NCBI RefSeq assembly: GCF_033439725.1
Contig: NW_026944387.1
Location: 4,550,969 to 4,614,968 of the forward strand
Direction: 5' to 3'
DNA from: Neurospora tetraspora
Taxonomy: Eukaryota; Ascomycota; Sordariomycetes; Sordariales; Sordariaceae
DNA length: 64,000 nt
Made by a program: the position numbers and the translations under genes. The notes below the pieces were generated by a model. The model worked only from the letters and a program-made list of their open reading frames with translations. It was not told the DNA's origin and made no database searches. Of this stretch, positions 12,004 to 23,400 are shown piece by piece (the first letter of the stretch is position 1; every line of letters begins with the position of its first letter).

Positions 12004-12404
12004 GAGAAAACCTACCCGCACCCATATCTTTCCTCCACGCACCCATATTTTCAACTAGCCCGAGTCTTCCAACAGCACCACCCCCTTTCTACACCCAAAA
12101 TCCAGCACTGACAGGGGTTTTGAAACTTTGTTTAACATCCAAAGCTACCTTATAAACGAGCTTAATGGCGGCGTTTTAGAATACGTTGCAAAAGCGACGC
12201 TATCAATGCAACCTGGAGGTGACATCGGCGATTTGAGATGACAGGAAAAAGCTACCGAGGACCGAGGGGATGTTCGAACTTGGTTTGACCATTATCCCAA
12301 GTTGTATTGCTGGGATTTCCCCGGCTGTGGTGGACACATTTACTTGCGTGCACCTAGAACATGGGTGCGTGGAGGAAAACATATGGGTGCGGGTAGGTTT
12401 TCTC
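12004..12404. repeat. Inverted repeat pair (about 44 bp arms), MITE-like
   Basis: The left arm at 12004-12047 (starting GAGAAAACCTACCCGC) recurs in reverse complement at 12361-12404 with about two mismatches. The arms enclose about 313 bp. There is no coding potential inside. It could be a small non-autonomous DNA element. No clear target duplication is visible. Confidence 0.5.
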
Positions 12405-12672
12405 ATAGGGAACTCCGGTTTTCCTCGACTAACACCGTAACAACGGTCCATCCACCATCGCACCATGGGCCTGGAGCTAGGTCCTGGCACTGGGGTAAAT
12501 GTTTCTTCGTCCTGTTTCGGTGCTGACGACAAGGTCCCCAGGATGGAACGATGGAAGATGGCGAGATCTTGCCGAGAGATGGAACTATCCAACTGTATCC
12601 AGGATTAAGGACAGGAGGTGACTGGGCATGGAATGATTTAGGGGTATGTCACTTCACAACGCCTTGGACGAG

Positions 12673-12678
12673 TATAAG
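12673..12678 (+). promoter_or_regulatory. TATA-like box of the xylanase gene
   Basis: TATAAG in the sequence GAGTATAAGACC, about 115 bp before the start codon, followed by a pyrimidine-rich leader. Confidence 0.45.
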
Positions 12679-12791
12679 ACCCATCGTCACCCGATCACTC
12701 AAGTCTTTCTCTCCCCATCTACAACCGCTTCTTCTTCCGGTCAGTCACTCATTACCTCTAGTTCAGTCACTCATTACCTGTACAAGTCAAC

Positions 12792-14222
12792 ATGCATCTC
12801 CCCACCGTTCTCTCCGTCATCTTCGCTGCGGCCGGCGTTACCGCCCAGCTCAACGACCTCGCCGTCGCTGCCGGTCTCAAGTACTTCGGTACTGCTGGCC
12901 AGGAAGGCACCATCACCTCGGATACCAGATACCGTAACATCATCAACAACAAGCACGAGTTCGGTCAGCTCACTCCCGAGAACGGCATGAAGTGGGATGC
13001 CACCGAGGGCCGCCCCGGAGCGTTCACCTTCCAGTCGGGAGATATTGTTGCTGGAGTGGCGAAGACCAATGGACAGCTCTTGAGGTGCCACACGCTGGTT
13101 TGGTACAGCCAGTTGCCTTCTTGGGGTGAGTACTTCCATCGATACTGGATAAGGTAGAACGGTGTGTGTACTGACAGGGGATATACAGTCTCTGGCCAGT
13201 CCTGGACCCGTCCCGCCCTTCAGTCCGTTATCGAGTCGCACATTAGCAATGTCATGGGCCACTACAAGGGCCAGTGCTACGCCTGGGATGTCGTGAACGA
13301 GGCTATCTCCGATGATCCAAATGGCAACTACCGCGATTCGGTGTTCTTCAAAACCTTCAACACGGATTACTTCCCCATTGCCTTCAAGGCTGCGAAGGCC
13401 GCTGATCCCAACGCCAAGCTGTGAGTCTGCTCCTCCCATCAGCCACACATGATCGCAGCCAAACTAACACCTCCCAGCTACTACAACGACTACAACCTCG
13501 AGTACAACGGCGCCAAGACCAAAAGGGCCCTCGAGCTCGTCAAGCTCATCAAAGCCGCCGGCGCCCCCATTGACGGTGTCGGTTTCCAGGCCCATATGCA
13601 GGTCGGCGGCACGCCCTCGCGCGCCGCCATGGCCAACCTCCTCAAGAGCTTCACCGCTCTCGGCGTCGAAGTCGCCTACACCGAGCTCGACATCGCGCAC
13701 AAGTCGGTCCCCGCCTCCCCCTCCGCCCTCGCCCAACAGGGTAATGACTATGCCAACATGGTCGGCTCCTGCCTGGACGTCCCCGGCTGCGTCGGCGTCA
13801 CCATCTGGGGCTACGTCGACAAATACAACTGGATCAAGAACGGCGATGCTGCACTCTATGACAGCAACTTCAACAAGAAGGCCGCATGGACCAGTGTTAG
13901 CTCCGTGCTGGCCGCTAAGGCGACGAACCCCCCCAGCGCTCCTAAGGCGACGAACCCCCCTACTAAGGCGGCGAACCCCGCTCCTGCTGTGCCGACTACC
14001 CTCAGGACCAGCAAGGTCGCTAACGACCCTGCATGTGACGCGCCCACCACTACCGCCAAGGCCGCAGTGCCGGCGCCTACCAAGGCGGCGAGCGGTGCTG
14101 GTGCGCAGCAGTCTGTCTCGCGTTGGGGACAGTGTGGTGGTAATGGCTATTCGGGCCCGACTGCTTGCCAGGCCCCGTATACTTGCAAGGTGCAGAACCC
14201 TTGGTATAGCCAGTGCTTGTAA
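12792..14222 (+). CDS. GH10 endo-1,4-beta-xylanase with C-terminal CBM1
   Basis: Three exons, 12792-13125, 13189-13420 and 13478-14222, join in frame (introns 63 and 57 nt) to about 436 residues. A signal peptide covers about 1-19. The GH10 barrel shows W-D-V-V-N-E with the acid/base glutamate at 149 and Y-T-E-L-D with the nucleophile at 258, so it should hydrolyse internal xylan bonds outside the cell. After residue about 345 comes a linker of degenerate T-N-P-P / K-A-A repeats. Then comes a fungal cellulose-binding CBM1 (about 401-436) with four cysteines and the W-G-Q-C-G-G start. A TATA-like box lies at 12673. The short sequence just after the stop is a broken duplicate of the CBM1 end. 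Confidence 0.95.
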
Positions 14223-14355
14223 GCCAGCTTTTCGAGGGGTTTTGTGCTGGTAATGGCTGGTCGGACCCGACTGCTTGCCAGAGCCCGTATGTACTTGCAA
14301 GGTGCAGAACCTTTGGTATAGCCAGTGCCTGTAAGCTTTTCGCGAGGGGTTTGAA
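14141..14355 (+). repeat. 110-bp tandem duplication of the CBM1-coding 3' end
   Basis: Unit 1 (14141-14250) is the last part of the xylanase CBM1 plus its stop and 28 bp of 3' UTR. Unit 2 (14251 to about 14355) repeats it at a constant 110-bp offset with a few substitutions and a 2-bp insertion in the CBM1 sequence that breaks the frame. Unit 2 is downstream of the stop and is not translated. Confidence 0.85.
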
Positions 14356-14723
14356 GAGGTGGGGTGTTAGTAAGATGTGAAGGGGAAGGGCATTCTTGTA
14401 TATAAATTGTTCCGGACAGATTGCTCCTGATGGTGGTTTGACAGATGTGATAGGGGCAGAGAGTGACGTTGTACATAGAATAAGTATTTTCAACATAGAA
14501 TACATTTACCTATACTGCTTCGCTCATTCTTAGTGCCCTTGATACTGTCCCAAGCAATGTGTACGCGTACCTCAAGGTATTGTTACGAGAAAGTGCGCGG
14601 TTGGGTGGTGTCACTGGTGTGCCCCTTCTCTGAACTACTGCGCTTTGAGGAAAACACTCAAGTGGTTCTTAGCTACCTGCTTCAAGACAGAAGCTACCAG
14701 TAAGTAGAGATAGATACTTCGAA
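14356..14723. other. Convergent intergenic spacer
   Basis: 3' region of the xylanase and of the minus-strand DUF7580 gene. I see nothing specific in it. Confidence 0.6.
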
Positions 14724-16969
14724 TCATAAATCATATATCATGTGCTTGAACTTTTCCCTCAACTTCTCCACCACTTCAGCGTAAAATGATTTTCTAAAAT
14801 CCTCATCATCCAAGCCCTTCTCGCTGTTGTGAGTTACAAGGCACCAATGAACAATGTTCTTATAATCTTCCCCAGCAGATTCTTCATTTTCCCACAGGAG
14901 ACTTTCCGCATTCCGTGACAGCTTTTTGTGCATGCTATCTGGCATGACGACTGCTCCCGGCGGGATAGGAACCTGGTGAGCTTTCAAGTCAATTTCGGTA
15001 GCTATAGGGAGTTTCCGGTCTTCTAACAGCATGAGCTGGCAAAGCAACAGGCCCAGGTAGAATGCAGTTGGATAGAAGGGGCTGGGAGTAACCGTAGGGT
15101 TGCCATCATGGCGGCTTTTCGTATCCGAAGGAGTGCAACCAACTGGCTTCGAGATGAATGTTCGTAGTTTGAACCTTTCCGAGGCAATACTACTATCGTT
15201 CACCAAAAATACGATATCATCAAGCGTGAGAGGTTTGGACAACCAGGGCATGCTGTGCATGTGAAGGACACTCTCGGAAATTGCAACTGCCATTCGTATT
15301 TTGTCGCCGGTTCTCGGCCTGGGAACTCTGTGTGCTCCCTGTAAGTCACTGTCAAGTATTTGACGGAGGGTGAGAGTGGTTTGGAACTCGACAGGCTCGG
15401 CAATGGATTGCTGTTGGTACTTGAGATTAATATCGTCCTGCTCGCGTGGTGGATAGAGGGCGAATTTGCGGCCTTGGCTTATAGCCACGATGCAACCATG
15501 ACAGTAATCTTGATCGGATGCTCGTTTCTTCCCTTTGCCGAGGGTGATCTCGCAAAGATTCAACAGCTTTGTAGGCTCCAGACTGGTGAAACTCGAAAAA
15601 CTGGTCTTCGCAAGGGTTGCCACTGATGTGGAGGACCCCGTAGAAAAGGCCACCTTTTTGCCTAGTTTGATGGATCGCTCCAGCACATGGGCTGGAAGTT
15701 TCGTGAGTGGACCTCTGAACTTGATCTTTCCTGAGCTGCTCGGCCTGGGACCTTCCTGTGAGGAGATTGGACCCACAGGTCCACCAGACATATATGATGG
15801 AAGAGACGTAGTCGAACCTGCCGGCGTAGGGTGTGGCGGGTCACGATGAGGGTGTTGACTCATTAATATGGAAGGCGGCAAGCTCGTGCGACCTGTGAAC
15901 CTGATCTTTCCTGGGCCTCCTGAAGGCTGGTGACTGTTGGATACGGCCGTAGAAAGAACTGGAAGAGACGATGTTGAGTTGGACGGAGACATGGGCGACA
16001 AGAGAGGAGGAGATGAAGGGCCAAAGTTGCAGCACTGGACCCGAAAGGTGGCCCAACGGGGTTGTAAGCGCGGCGAACCGTCGGCGACAGTTTGGCCAAG
16101 ACTGGCGGAGTTCAAAACGAGGTGAAAGCCGATCTTTCCTCTGGCGACTTCATCTTCTGATTCCACCTCTTTGGCAAACCACAAGTCTTTCCGGGACACG
16201 AGTTCAAGATAAACATCGGGTGGCTTTGGACAAACACAGCCGGATGATGCATCTCCAAGAGCCATGAAAAGACTTTTGAGTAGGTCACGTAGAAGCCTGG
16301 TGACGTGGTCTTTCGAGCGGAGCGTTCTTGTAATCTTCTGCTCGAGGGCAGTGTTGGCGAGGCCCTCGAGAAGAGTGTTGCTGCATTTCAGCCGCCCTAT
16401 GATGGTATCATACGACTTCTTTCTCAAACTAAAGCCAGTTCTGGCCGCCCAGGCTTTGAGAATCGACCTCTTGTCTCGGTAGAGGTATTTTACTGGCTAT
16501 CAGATTGTTAGGTACCAATCAAACCAAATACAATAATCAGTTGATTCATAAGGGGTCGTTTTACCTGATCGTATACTAGGCCATTTCGTGGATCGGGGAG
16601 TTTCAACTTTAATCGCAGCTCCTCGGAAGACTTGTTTATCTCATCGAGCTGCTCCTTGAACTTATTGTACGTGATATACAGAAGGGTGCGAAGTTGGTCG
16701 TCAATTCGAGGTCCAAGCTTTTCCCATTTGGGAGAATGGGGGTTTTCTAGTAGCTCCTGCGATGTAGTGGTCTCATCCAAAAGTGGTCCAAGGAGCCGCT
16801 CCAAAGTGTTGTAAAGCCGAGTCCTCTCCGACTCCAGGTCCTGAACAAGTTGCTTGAGGTCCTCTTGAAACTTCTTGGATGAAGGGAAATAGGTTTTGTA
16901 GACCTGAAAAGCTTGGACGGCTGCCGGTAAAACGGCCAGAACGATGCCGGCAATTTCGAAGCCGGACAT
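14724..16969 (-). CDS. DUF7580-family fungal protein (HeLo-like N-terminus, kinase-like C-terminus)
   Basis: Two exons, 16969-16565 and 16496-14724, joined over a 68-nt intron (GTAAAA...TAG) in frame, give about 725 residues. I chose the ATG giving M-S-G-F-E-I-A-G-I-V-L, the typical start of this family, two codons inside another ATG. The helical N-terminal half (about 1-240) resembles HeLo-like domains of fungal incompatibility and signalling proteins. The middle (about 270-420) is Ser/Pro-rich and disordered, with a short motif repeated (K-I-R-F / K-I-K-F). The C-terminal 250 residues look like a degenerate protein-kinase fold without an obvious catalytic H-R-D or D-F-G. Function is unknown; roles in self/non-self responses are speculation from the domain family. 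It is divergently paired with the C2H2 gene at 17564. Confidence 0.78.
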
Positions 16970-17563
16970 GATCAACAGTCAGGACGGAAGATATCATCCA
17001 ACTTCTCCAAGGGAGAGAGTGCAATTGATTGTTGCGACAAAGGACATGGACGGGAAGGAACAAACAACGCAGAAGGGAAAGGACGGAGGCGTCAATGGTA
17101 AGTGGAATGAAGAATACCTCAGAAAATGGGATGAACCCCGCAACACCGCAAGTTGGCCCCCAACATCGGATGAGGGGCGGAACGGGATCATCATGCAAGT
17201 AGGCACCAACACCAACGCAAATTCTTCGTCGTTGGCGTTTACACTGTACGCTCTGCATGCAACCTCACATTTTGCCCTTCGCTGCACACAACCGCCGACC
17301 AACCGCCAACCAACGAGCCGCGATAGCCTCCAAATATTTACCAACCCCTCTTTCCCGAATCCCGATGGAGCAAGAAATTTTGAGCACGAGGTGCGATTGA
17401 CTCGTTCCGATGCCAGGCATCTCAGCTTCAAAGTCACCAATATTCACTATCGGGTATCGCCGGCCACAAAAACCAAATAACTGAGGTAGTTTCACCTAAA
17501 CACATTTACATTCATCACGATCGTGATCTAACAACGCAAAGCGCACAGACAACCTTCGACAAG
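16970..17563. other. Divergent promoter region between the DUF7580 and C2H2 genes
   Basis: About 590 bp shared upstream region. The ORFs crossing it on both strands have no family motifs. No TATA box stands out. Confidence 0.55.
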
Positions 17564-19466
17564 ATGACGACCCAAGTCCCCATATCCTCTCTTTCTGCAC
17601 AGGGCATTTCCGCGCTCAAGGCACTGGTGGAGACTTTGGAAGAGGAACGTGAAGCTGATCCCGATACTCGCTCACTGGTTTCCTCTCTCTTGACCAGATT
17701 CAAGCTCTGGGTAGGCAATCTTGGAGCCCACCGGGCTTCTGGAACCCGCTCGCTCAAGTACAAGCTCCGCGACGCTTCTATGCTTCGGAACCATGTCGTC
17801 TCGCTACTGCAAGACTTGTGTGTCTCTATCGATGAAGGTACGAAATCATATCTGTCTCCTTTTTGTATCATCGGGACTCTTGACTAACCCAGAATACCTA
17901 CTCGCCCTAGCCTTCGCAGTGGCTCTGGCAGGGGATACTCGCGGTGACGGTATTGAGTCCGATGGCGACCGGGATTCCCTCGACGAGGAGCTCGAGAAGC
18001 TTTGGACCGACGAGGGCCAGGACCCTGATGACAGATCCGACCTCGACCTGGCTCTGAGCGGAATTCAGAATGCCGTCGATTGTTTACTCCGTCTCTCCGC
18101 GACAATCCGCAACCCTGCCCCGCATGATCACTTCAAATCCAGAGCCGCAGCAGAATACGGAGGAATGTTTGAGCTGGTAGACAAAAACCACATCAGCGAG
18201 AAGTATACCCATCTTGATCAAGTCGTAGTGGAGCGTTTGGCCAAGTCGATGGCAAGGCGGCGCCAGTACTTCAGGTATCGTGAAGAGCATGCGAGTCGCA
18301 TAGCTCATGGAGTGGAAGACATCGTGGAAGGGGTTGAGTGTGGTGATGTCTCCGAGTACACGGCAAACCAAACCACCATTTCGTCACTGCCTGGGCACTC
18401 GAAAGATGAGGCACTTGCAGCTACCGTGGCCGAGATGGATGCATTTGACGACCTTGATGATGCGCAATCGCAGGCTTCCGAGACATCTTACGCCGCAACC
18501 GATGTCAACTCCACTGAGCTTCGGGTCCCAAGACCACCACCGGAATACATCCACGGGCCTTTTAAATGCCCCTTTTGCCACATGATCATCACAATTGAGA
18601 ACAAACACCAGTGGAAGTAAGAAACCCCCTTGCATGTTCCATCCATGTCCCCGGCATGGAGCACCAAAGTCCACACACTGACAGTTCATCCATCAACCAG
18701 GAAACATGTGTTTAGAGATCTCCAACCGTACAATTGCCTCTATAATTCCTGTAGAATGCCGCACCAGCAGTTCTCACGACGGTCTCAATGGATCGAGCAT
18801 ATGAAGCGTGAGCATTGGAGAGTCTGGCATTGCTCTCTCGGTTGTGCCAGTGCCACCTTCGATTCCGCCAAGCAACTGATAGACCACAACAAGTCCGCTC
18901 ATGCGGCTAATCTGCAATCCTCCTCATCGGACGAAGACGGAGCCATGGCCCTCTCTTCAGTCCCGGACATTTCGAAGGCTCGAGGACCATGCCCTCTCTG
19001 TCTAGAGGTAACGATAGCTACCGACAAGATTTATGGCAAGCATGTTGGTGATCATCTGGAGCGGTTGGCATTGTTTGTCTTGCCTCGGGTGGATTACGAA
19101 GACGCATCCGATGACGATGACTTTCAAGATGATAGTAACGACGACGATGATGACAACGACGCATCCGATGGGGAAATCGACAATGATGGCCAACCGACTG
19201 CCTCTAATGAAGTAAAGCCACGCGACTCCTCGAACACCTCCTCTCAGCAACCCAGGCAGCCAGACGGCCCACATGAGCCCCAACAAGCGGACAAGAGAAT
19301 GGACTGGGAAAGCTACCTCCACCGACAGACTGGTCTCCCAGGTGACGACTTGGACAACGACATGTACGCCGAGAGCAGCAGCCAGCAACCTCCGACCAAG
19401 CCAGGGATCGTGTCGCGAAACCGGACCAGAGATCCAGATGCACCGCCAACGTACTCGTGGGTGTGA
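17564..19466 (+). CDS. C2H2 zinc-finger protein, fungal acuF-like family
   Basis: Exon 1 is 17564-17837, exon 2 ends at 18616 and exon 3 is 18701-19466. The first acceptor is ambiguous: exon 2 starting at 17893 or 17920 both keep the frame. With the former the protein is about 587 residues. The N-terminal third is helical and acidic. Towards the end of exon 2 a first finger begins (C-P-F-C). Exon 3 has further degenerate Cys/His fingers: C-L-Y-N-S-C with H-M-K-R-E-H, then C-S-L-G-C with H-N-K-S-A-H, then C-P-L-C with H-V-G-D-H. The C-terminus is a long acidic Asp/Ser-rich tail. Families like this occur in many copies in Pezizomycotina. They are often annotated as transcription factors, but the role is unproved. 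AT-rich RIP-mutated DNA starts about 100 bp after the stop. Confidence 0.85.
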
Positions 19467-20433
19467 GGTTGGCTCTCGTACCAAGGCCATAAATTTCTAT
19501 ACCCACTTTCCTGCAGAGAGTGGGAAAAAAATTGTCGGACAGCTAAAAATTACCGGGCAGTCTTAATATATAGACCTATTTTACTTTGTTAACGTTTCAC
19601 ACTAAAGTAAAAACTACATAATATTTCTTACGTTTTTTCTTACCAGCGTGAATTTGTAACGTAAAATTTTTAAATTAATTTCGAACCTAATTATTTTAAA
19701 TTCGTTAATATTGATAAATCGTTGTATTTATTCGTAATAACGCCCCTTTCTTCGCGAAAAGAACCTACGACCGTATATACCGCCCGTTAACTATTCGATA
19801 CTAAAGTTTAATATTATCGATAGCAATCCTTTAAACCCTTATTTACTACTAAAGAACCGAACTTTCGTAATACTATTCGTATTTTTAAATACGGTAAATC
19901 GTAAATTTAATAATATTTTAAGTCTTTAGAAGAATAAAATATACCAATTTAGAACCCTTATAGCCGTAGTCGACTATTAAGCCTCGCTAACGTAGAAAAT
20001 AATACTTTTAAAATATATATTTACTAATTAAATGAATTTAAATCCTTCGCTAAAAGAAATCTATCAATTAATACTATAAATAAATTACGTACCCGCTATA
20101 TACTTCCTTTAGGAATAATGAATATAATAATTAGTACGTACAATAGAAATGAAATTATACCGAATTTAAATCGACGAAGGTTAAGCCTATAAAAATATAG
20201 CGATTTTCTACCAAATAATAAATTAAGGCGGTAATTAAATTCCTTAATATAAATAAAAAAATTATCGCCGAATACTAAATTACCTCCTCTAATTATTAGA
20301 ATACTAATAAAGTTAATTACGATATAATAATATTAGTAGATAATTTAGAAATTTTAGTAATAAAGAAGGAAAGGAAAAAGCGTATAAATTATTTATTTTA
20401 TTTTTCTTTAATATAGAAAATTATTAATAAATT
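19467..20433. other. Start of AT-rich RIP-mutated block, element not identified
   Basis: From about 19560 the sequence turns AT-rich with stops in all frames. No terminal repeats or protein motifs could be recognised up to the MULE left end. The last 10 bp (20424-20433, TTAATAAATT) form the left target duplication of MULE copy 1. Confidence 0.6.
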
Positions 20434-23400
20434 GAAAAAGTCTTTTCGCACCGTCGTAAAAGTCTTTAAGCACCATCGACCCACCTTCTCCCTACCCTTC
20501 CCGCCTACGTCCCACCCTTCCTACTTTCCTAACTAATAAAAATCGGTATATCCAAAGCGCAGACTATATTATTTCTACCTTCTACTAATGCCCCTCGTAC
20601 CGCGCCCGCCAAACTCCTAAATTTTAATTTATTATATATTTTAATCTCTACATAGGCTACTTTTAGTATTATACTAGCTAATATTAACTAATATTAACTA
20701 TCTAATTTAATTTAACGATTATTTAAAGATATACGTTACTATGTTACTTCCTCTACTAAACTACCACTTTATATATTACTTCGTTATATTTAATTAATTT
20801 ACTTCAATATTAATACATTATATTACTAAATAAACGAAACAATTATATTTAGTTAATAATATAGAATAATATGTTCTTTTTTAATATATTTCCTTAGCTA
20901 ACCGTAATATCAATACCTAATATAATAACCTAGCCCGCGTACAATCGTAGCGCGGATAACCCCAATCCTACTTTAATAACTAACTCTATTCTAATTAAGC
21001 CTACCTCTACTTAACTTATAGAAATTAATAATTAACTTAGTAATTAAAACGATAACGAATTTTATAACCCTCCCCAGCCTCGTTACGAATATAGCTATTA
21101 TATTATGTTCAATACCTAATATAATACCTTTAATAAATGAATAACAGCCGTCCAAGCGTAAGTAAAAGAATTTAATTATAATATTATAAAAGGTCGCTCC
21201 AATAACTTCTAGAAAGAATATAGTAATTATATAAAATTCGAATTCGTTTATTTAATTAATCCTCTATATAAAGTAAATAATTACTTTGGTTCTATATTAA
21301 TTACTAAATAGGGATGCTCTTAATAGGGGTATATTAAAGTATTAAAATATAACGATAGGAAGTAGACTTTCGAATTTAGAAAAGCCTATAAATCTTATAA
21401 TTATTTACTTACTAAATAGCTATTAATTTATGGAACGTTTAAAGTATAATATAAAGGATTTATAGCCGTATATATTAACCGACCCAATATAACCAATCGC
21501 GAAATTACTATGGAATTACAAAAGAGGTTTCCTAATTTACACTTTATATTAAAATAATTTATCAACCTTCGTTATAAATTTAAAAAGGAAGTATACGCTA
21601 GGTATAACCCCTTTTAACTTACTATAAAACTTTTTAATAATAAGAAAGCCTACTTTTCAATTAATTAGCAGGATATAAAATAAACTAAACTAACCGCCCT
21701 CTTCTAAAATGATCTATAGGGAAAGGAATGTTAGAAGTAATACCTATAAGTATAAATATATAATAATATATATAAAATAAATAATAAAGACCTCGCCTTC
21801 TTCCAAATTATTAATATAATAGGGACTAACTATACTTTTAATTATAGTTTTAAATTAATTAATAACGAACGTTAAAAGGGATTTAATTAGTTAATAAATT
21901 AAATTAATATTCGTTATAAAGCTATTAGCGCTTCTAAACCGCTAATAACTATTACGGACTATAATATAGTAATAAAGGTAGCTATTAAACGAATTTATCC
22001 CTAAACTCAATCCCAGCTCTATATTTTTTATATTAATAAAAATATAATATTAAATATTAAGCGAAGGTAGGATAAAAAGGCAATTATTTAAGTTAATAAT
22101 ATTTAAGCCGCCATAAATATAGTATAAATATAACCAAAAATATCGGTATTAATATAGTAAATAATTTAATTAATAGCTTAACTAGCCTAGCTAGCCTAGC
22201 CTAACAATATAACGAATTTAAAAGAATTCGACGAAGAAAATTAAAAAAGAGAAACGCTATCTGCACCGCCATAAATCTCTTACTACACCGCCGCCCCACC
22301 CTTCCTGCTTTCTCGACCAATCAAAATCAATACATCCTAACCGCGGCCCTCTCGCTACTTCCCAATTATATTCTTTTATAGATTTTGCCCAAAAGTCTAA
22401 GCATTAAATTATTTTATAAAATGTTATATAGTTAGTGCCCAACATAATGCCCAACCCAAATGTACGCCTAAATTAGTAACCTTACAAGGCATTTTACAAG
22501 GTACTTTACAAGGCACTTAGTAGTACGGTCGCGCACGTCCGTCGGGTCAGCTATCTATATTACAGTTAACTAGGGAAATACACTAAAAGATAATAGATTA
22601 TTCCGTACCGTCGACTAGAAGCGAGTGCTCTATTTACTTTCGTAATATTTAGTAATACGCGGGGTAATAGATTAATTAAACGTAACGAAGGTAATAAAGG
22701 TAGTAATATATTTAATAGAGAAAATAATACGACGATAGCTAGTATAGTACGAGGGTAGCTTATACAACGCGTAATAGCCTAAAATCTAAGAGCTTAGCGG
22801 GCGCGGTACGAAAAAGATTAGGTACAGTAGAATTAAAAGCGGGAGCTAAAAGAAGCGAGGGGATATACCAATTTTGATTAGTCGAGAAAGCAGGAAGGGT
22901 AGGGTGGCGGTATAGTAAAAGATTTATAGCGGTGCAGATAGCGTTTCTCTTAAAAAATACATAACTATCTTAATCAATTAATAGACGGTATGGATAATCT
23001 AAAACTTCTCCTTAATATTATAAAATATTTATAATTTAAACTTTATATTTTTTAAAAGTAAATATACTATATATATATTATTAAGAATTTCAATACCACT
23101 TAGGGAAAATTCTACAACTACTTTTCGTAATAAATAATAATCATTATATATTTAAAAAAGAGGTATATAATATTAAAAGAGGAGTAGGCTACCTAATATA
23201 TTAATAAGAAGCTTAATTTTAATTACCGTACTATATTACTAATTTAAATAATTAGCCCAAATTTAAAAAACTTTATTATTAAAAATAAATTATTTTTAAC
23301 TATATTAATTCCTATATAATCTATAGCATACTAACCATCCTTCTACATATAGGTAGTTCCCTAATCGTCGCCGCTATTATATAAAATTTTAATCTACTTA

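Larger units (their letters stand above)
10801..12791. other. Intergenic region with a 44-bp inverted repeat pair
   Basis: No gene recognised; ORFs are short and overlap on both strands. It contains the inverted repeat described at 12004-12404. The xylanase promoter is at the right end, with a TATAAG box at 12673-12678, about 115 bp before the ATG. Confidence 0.5.

Noticed and set aside
13464-14300. 278-codon minus-strand ORF over the xylanase
   Set aside because: Antisense of exon 3 and its 3' region; Arg/Gly-rich shadow.
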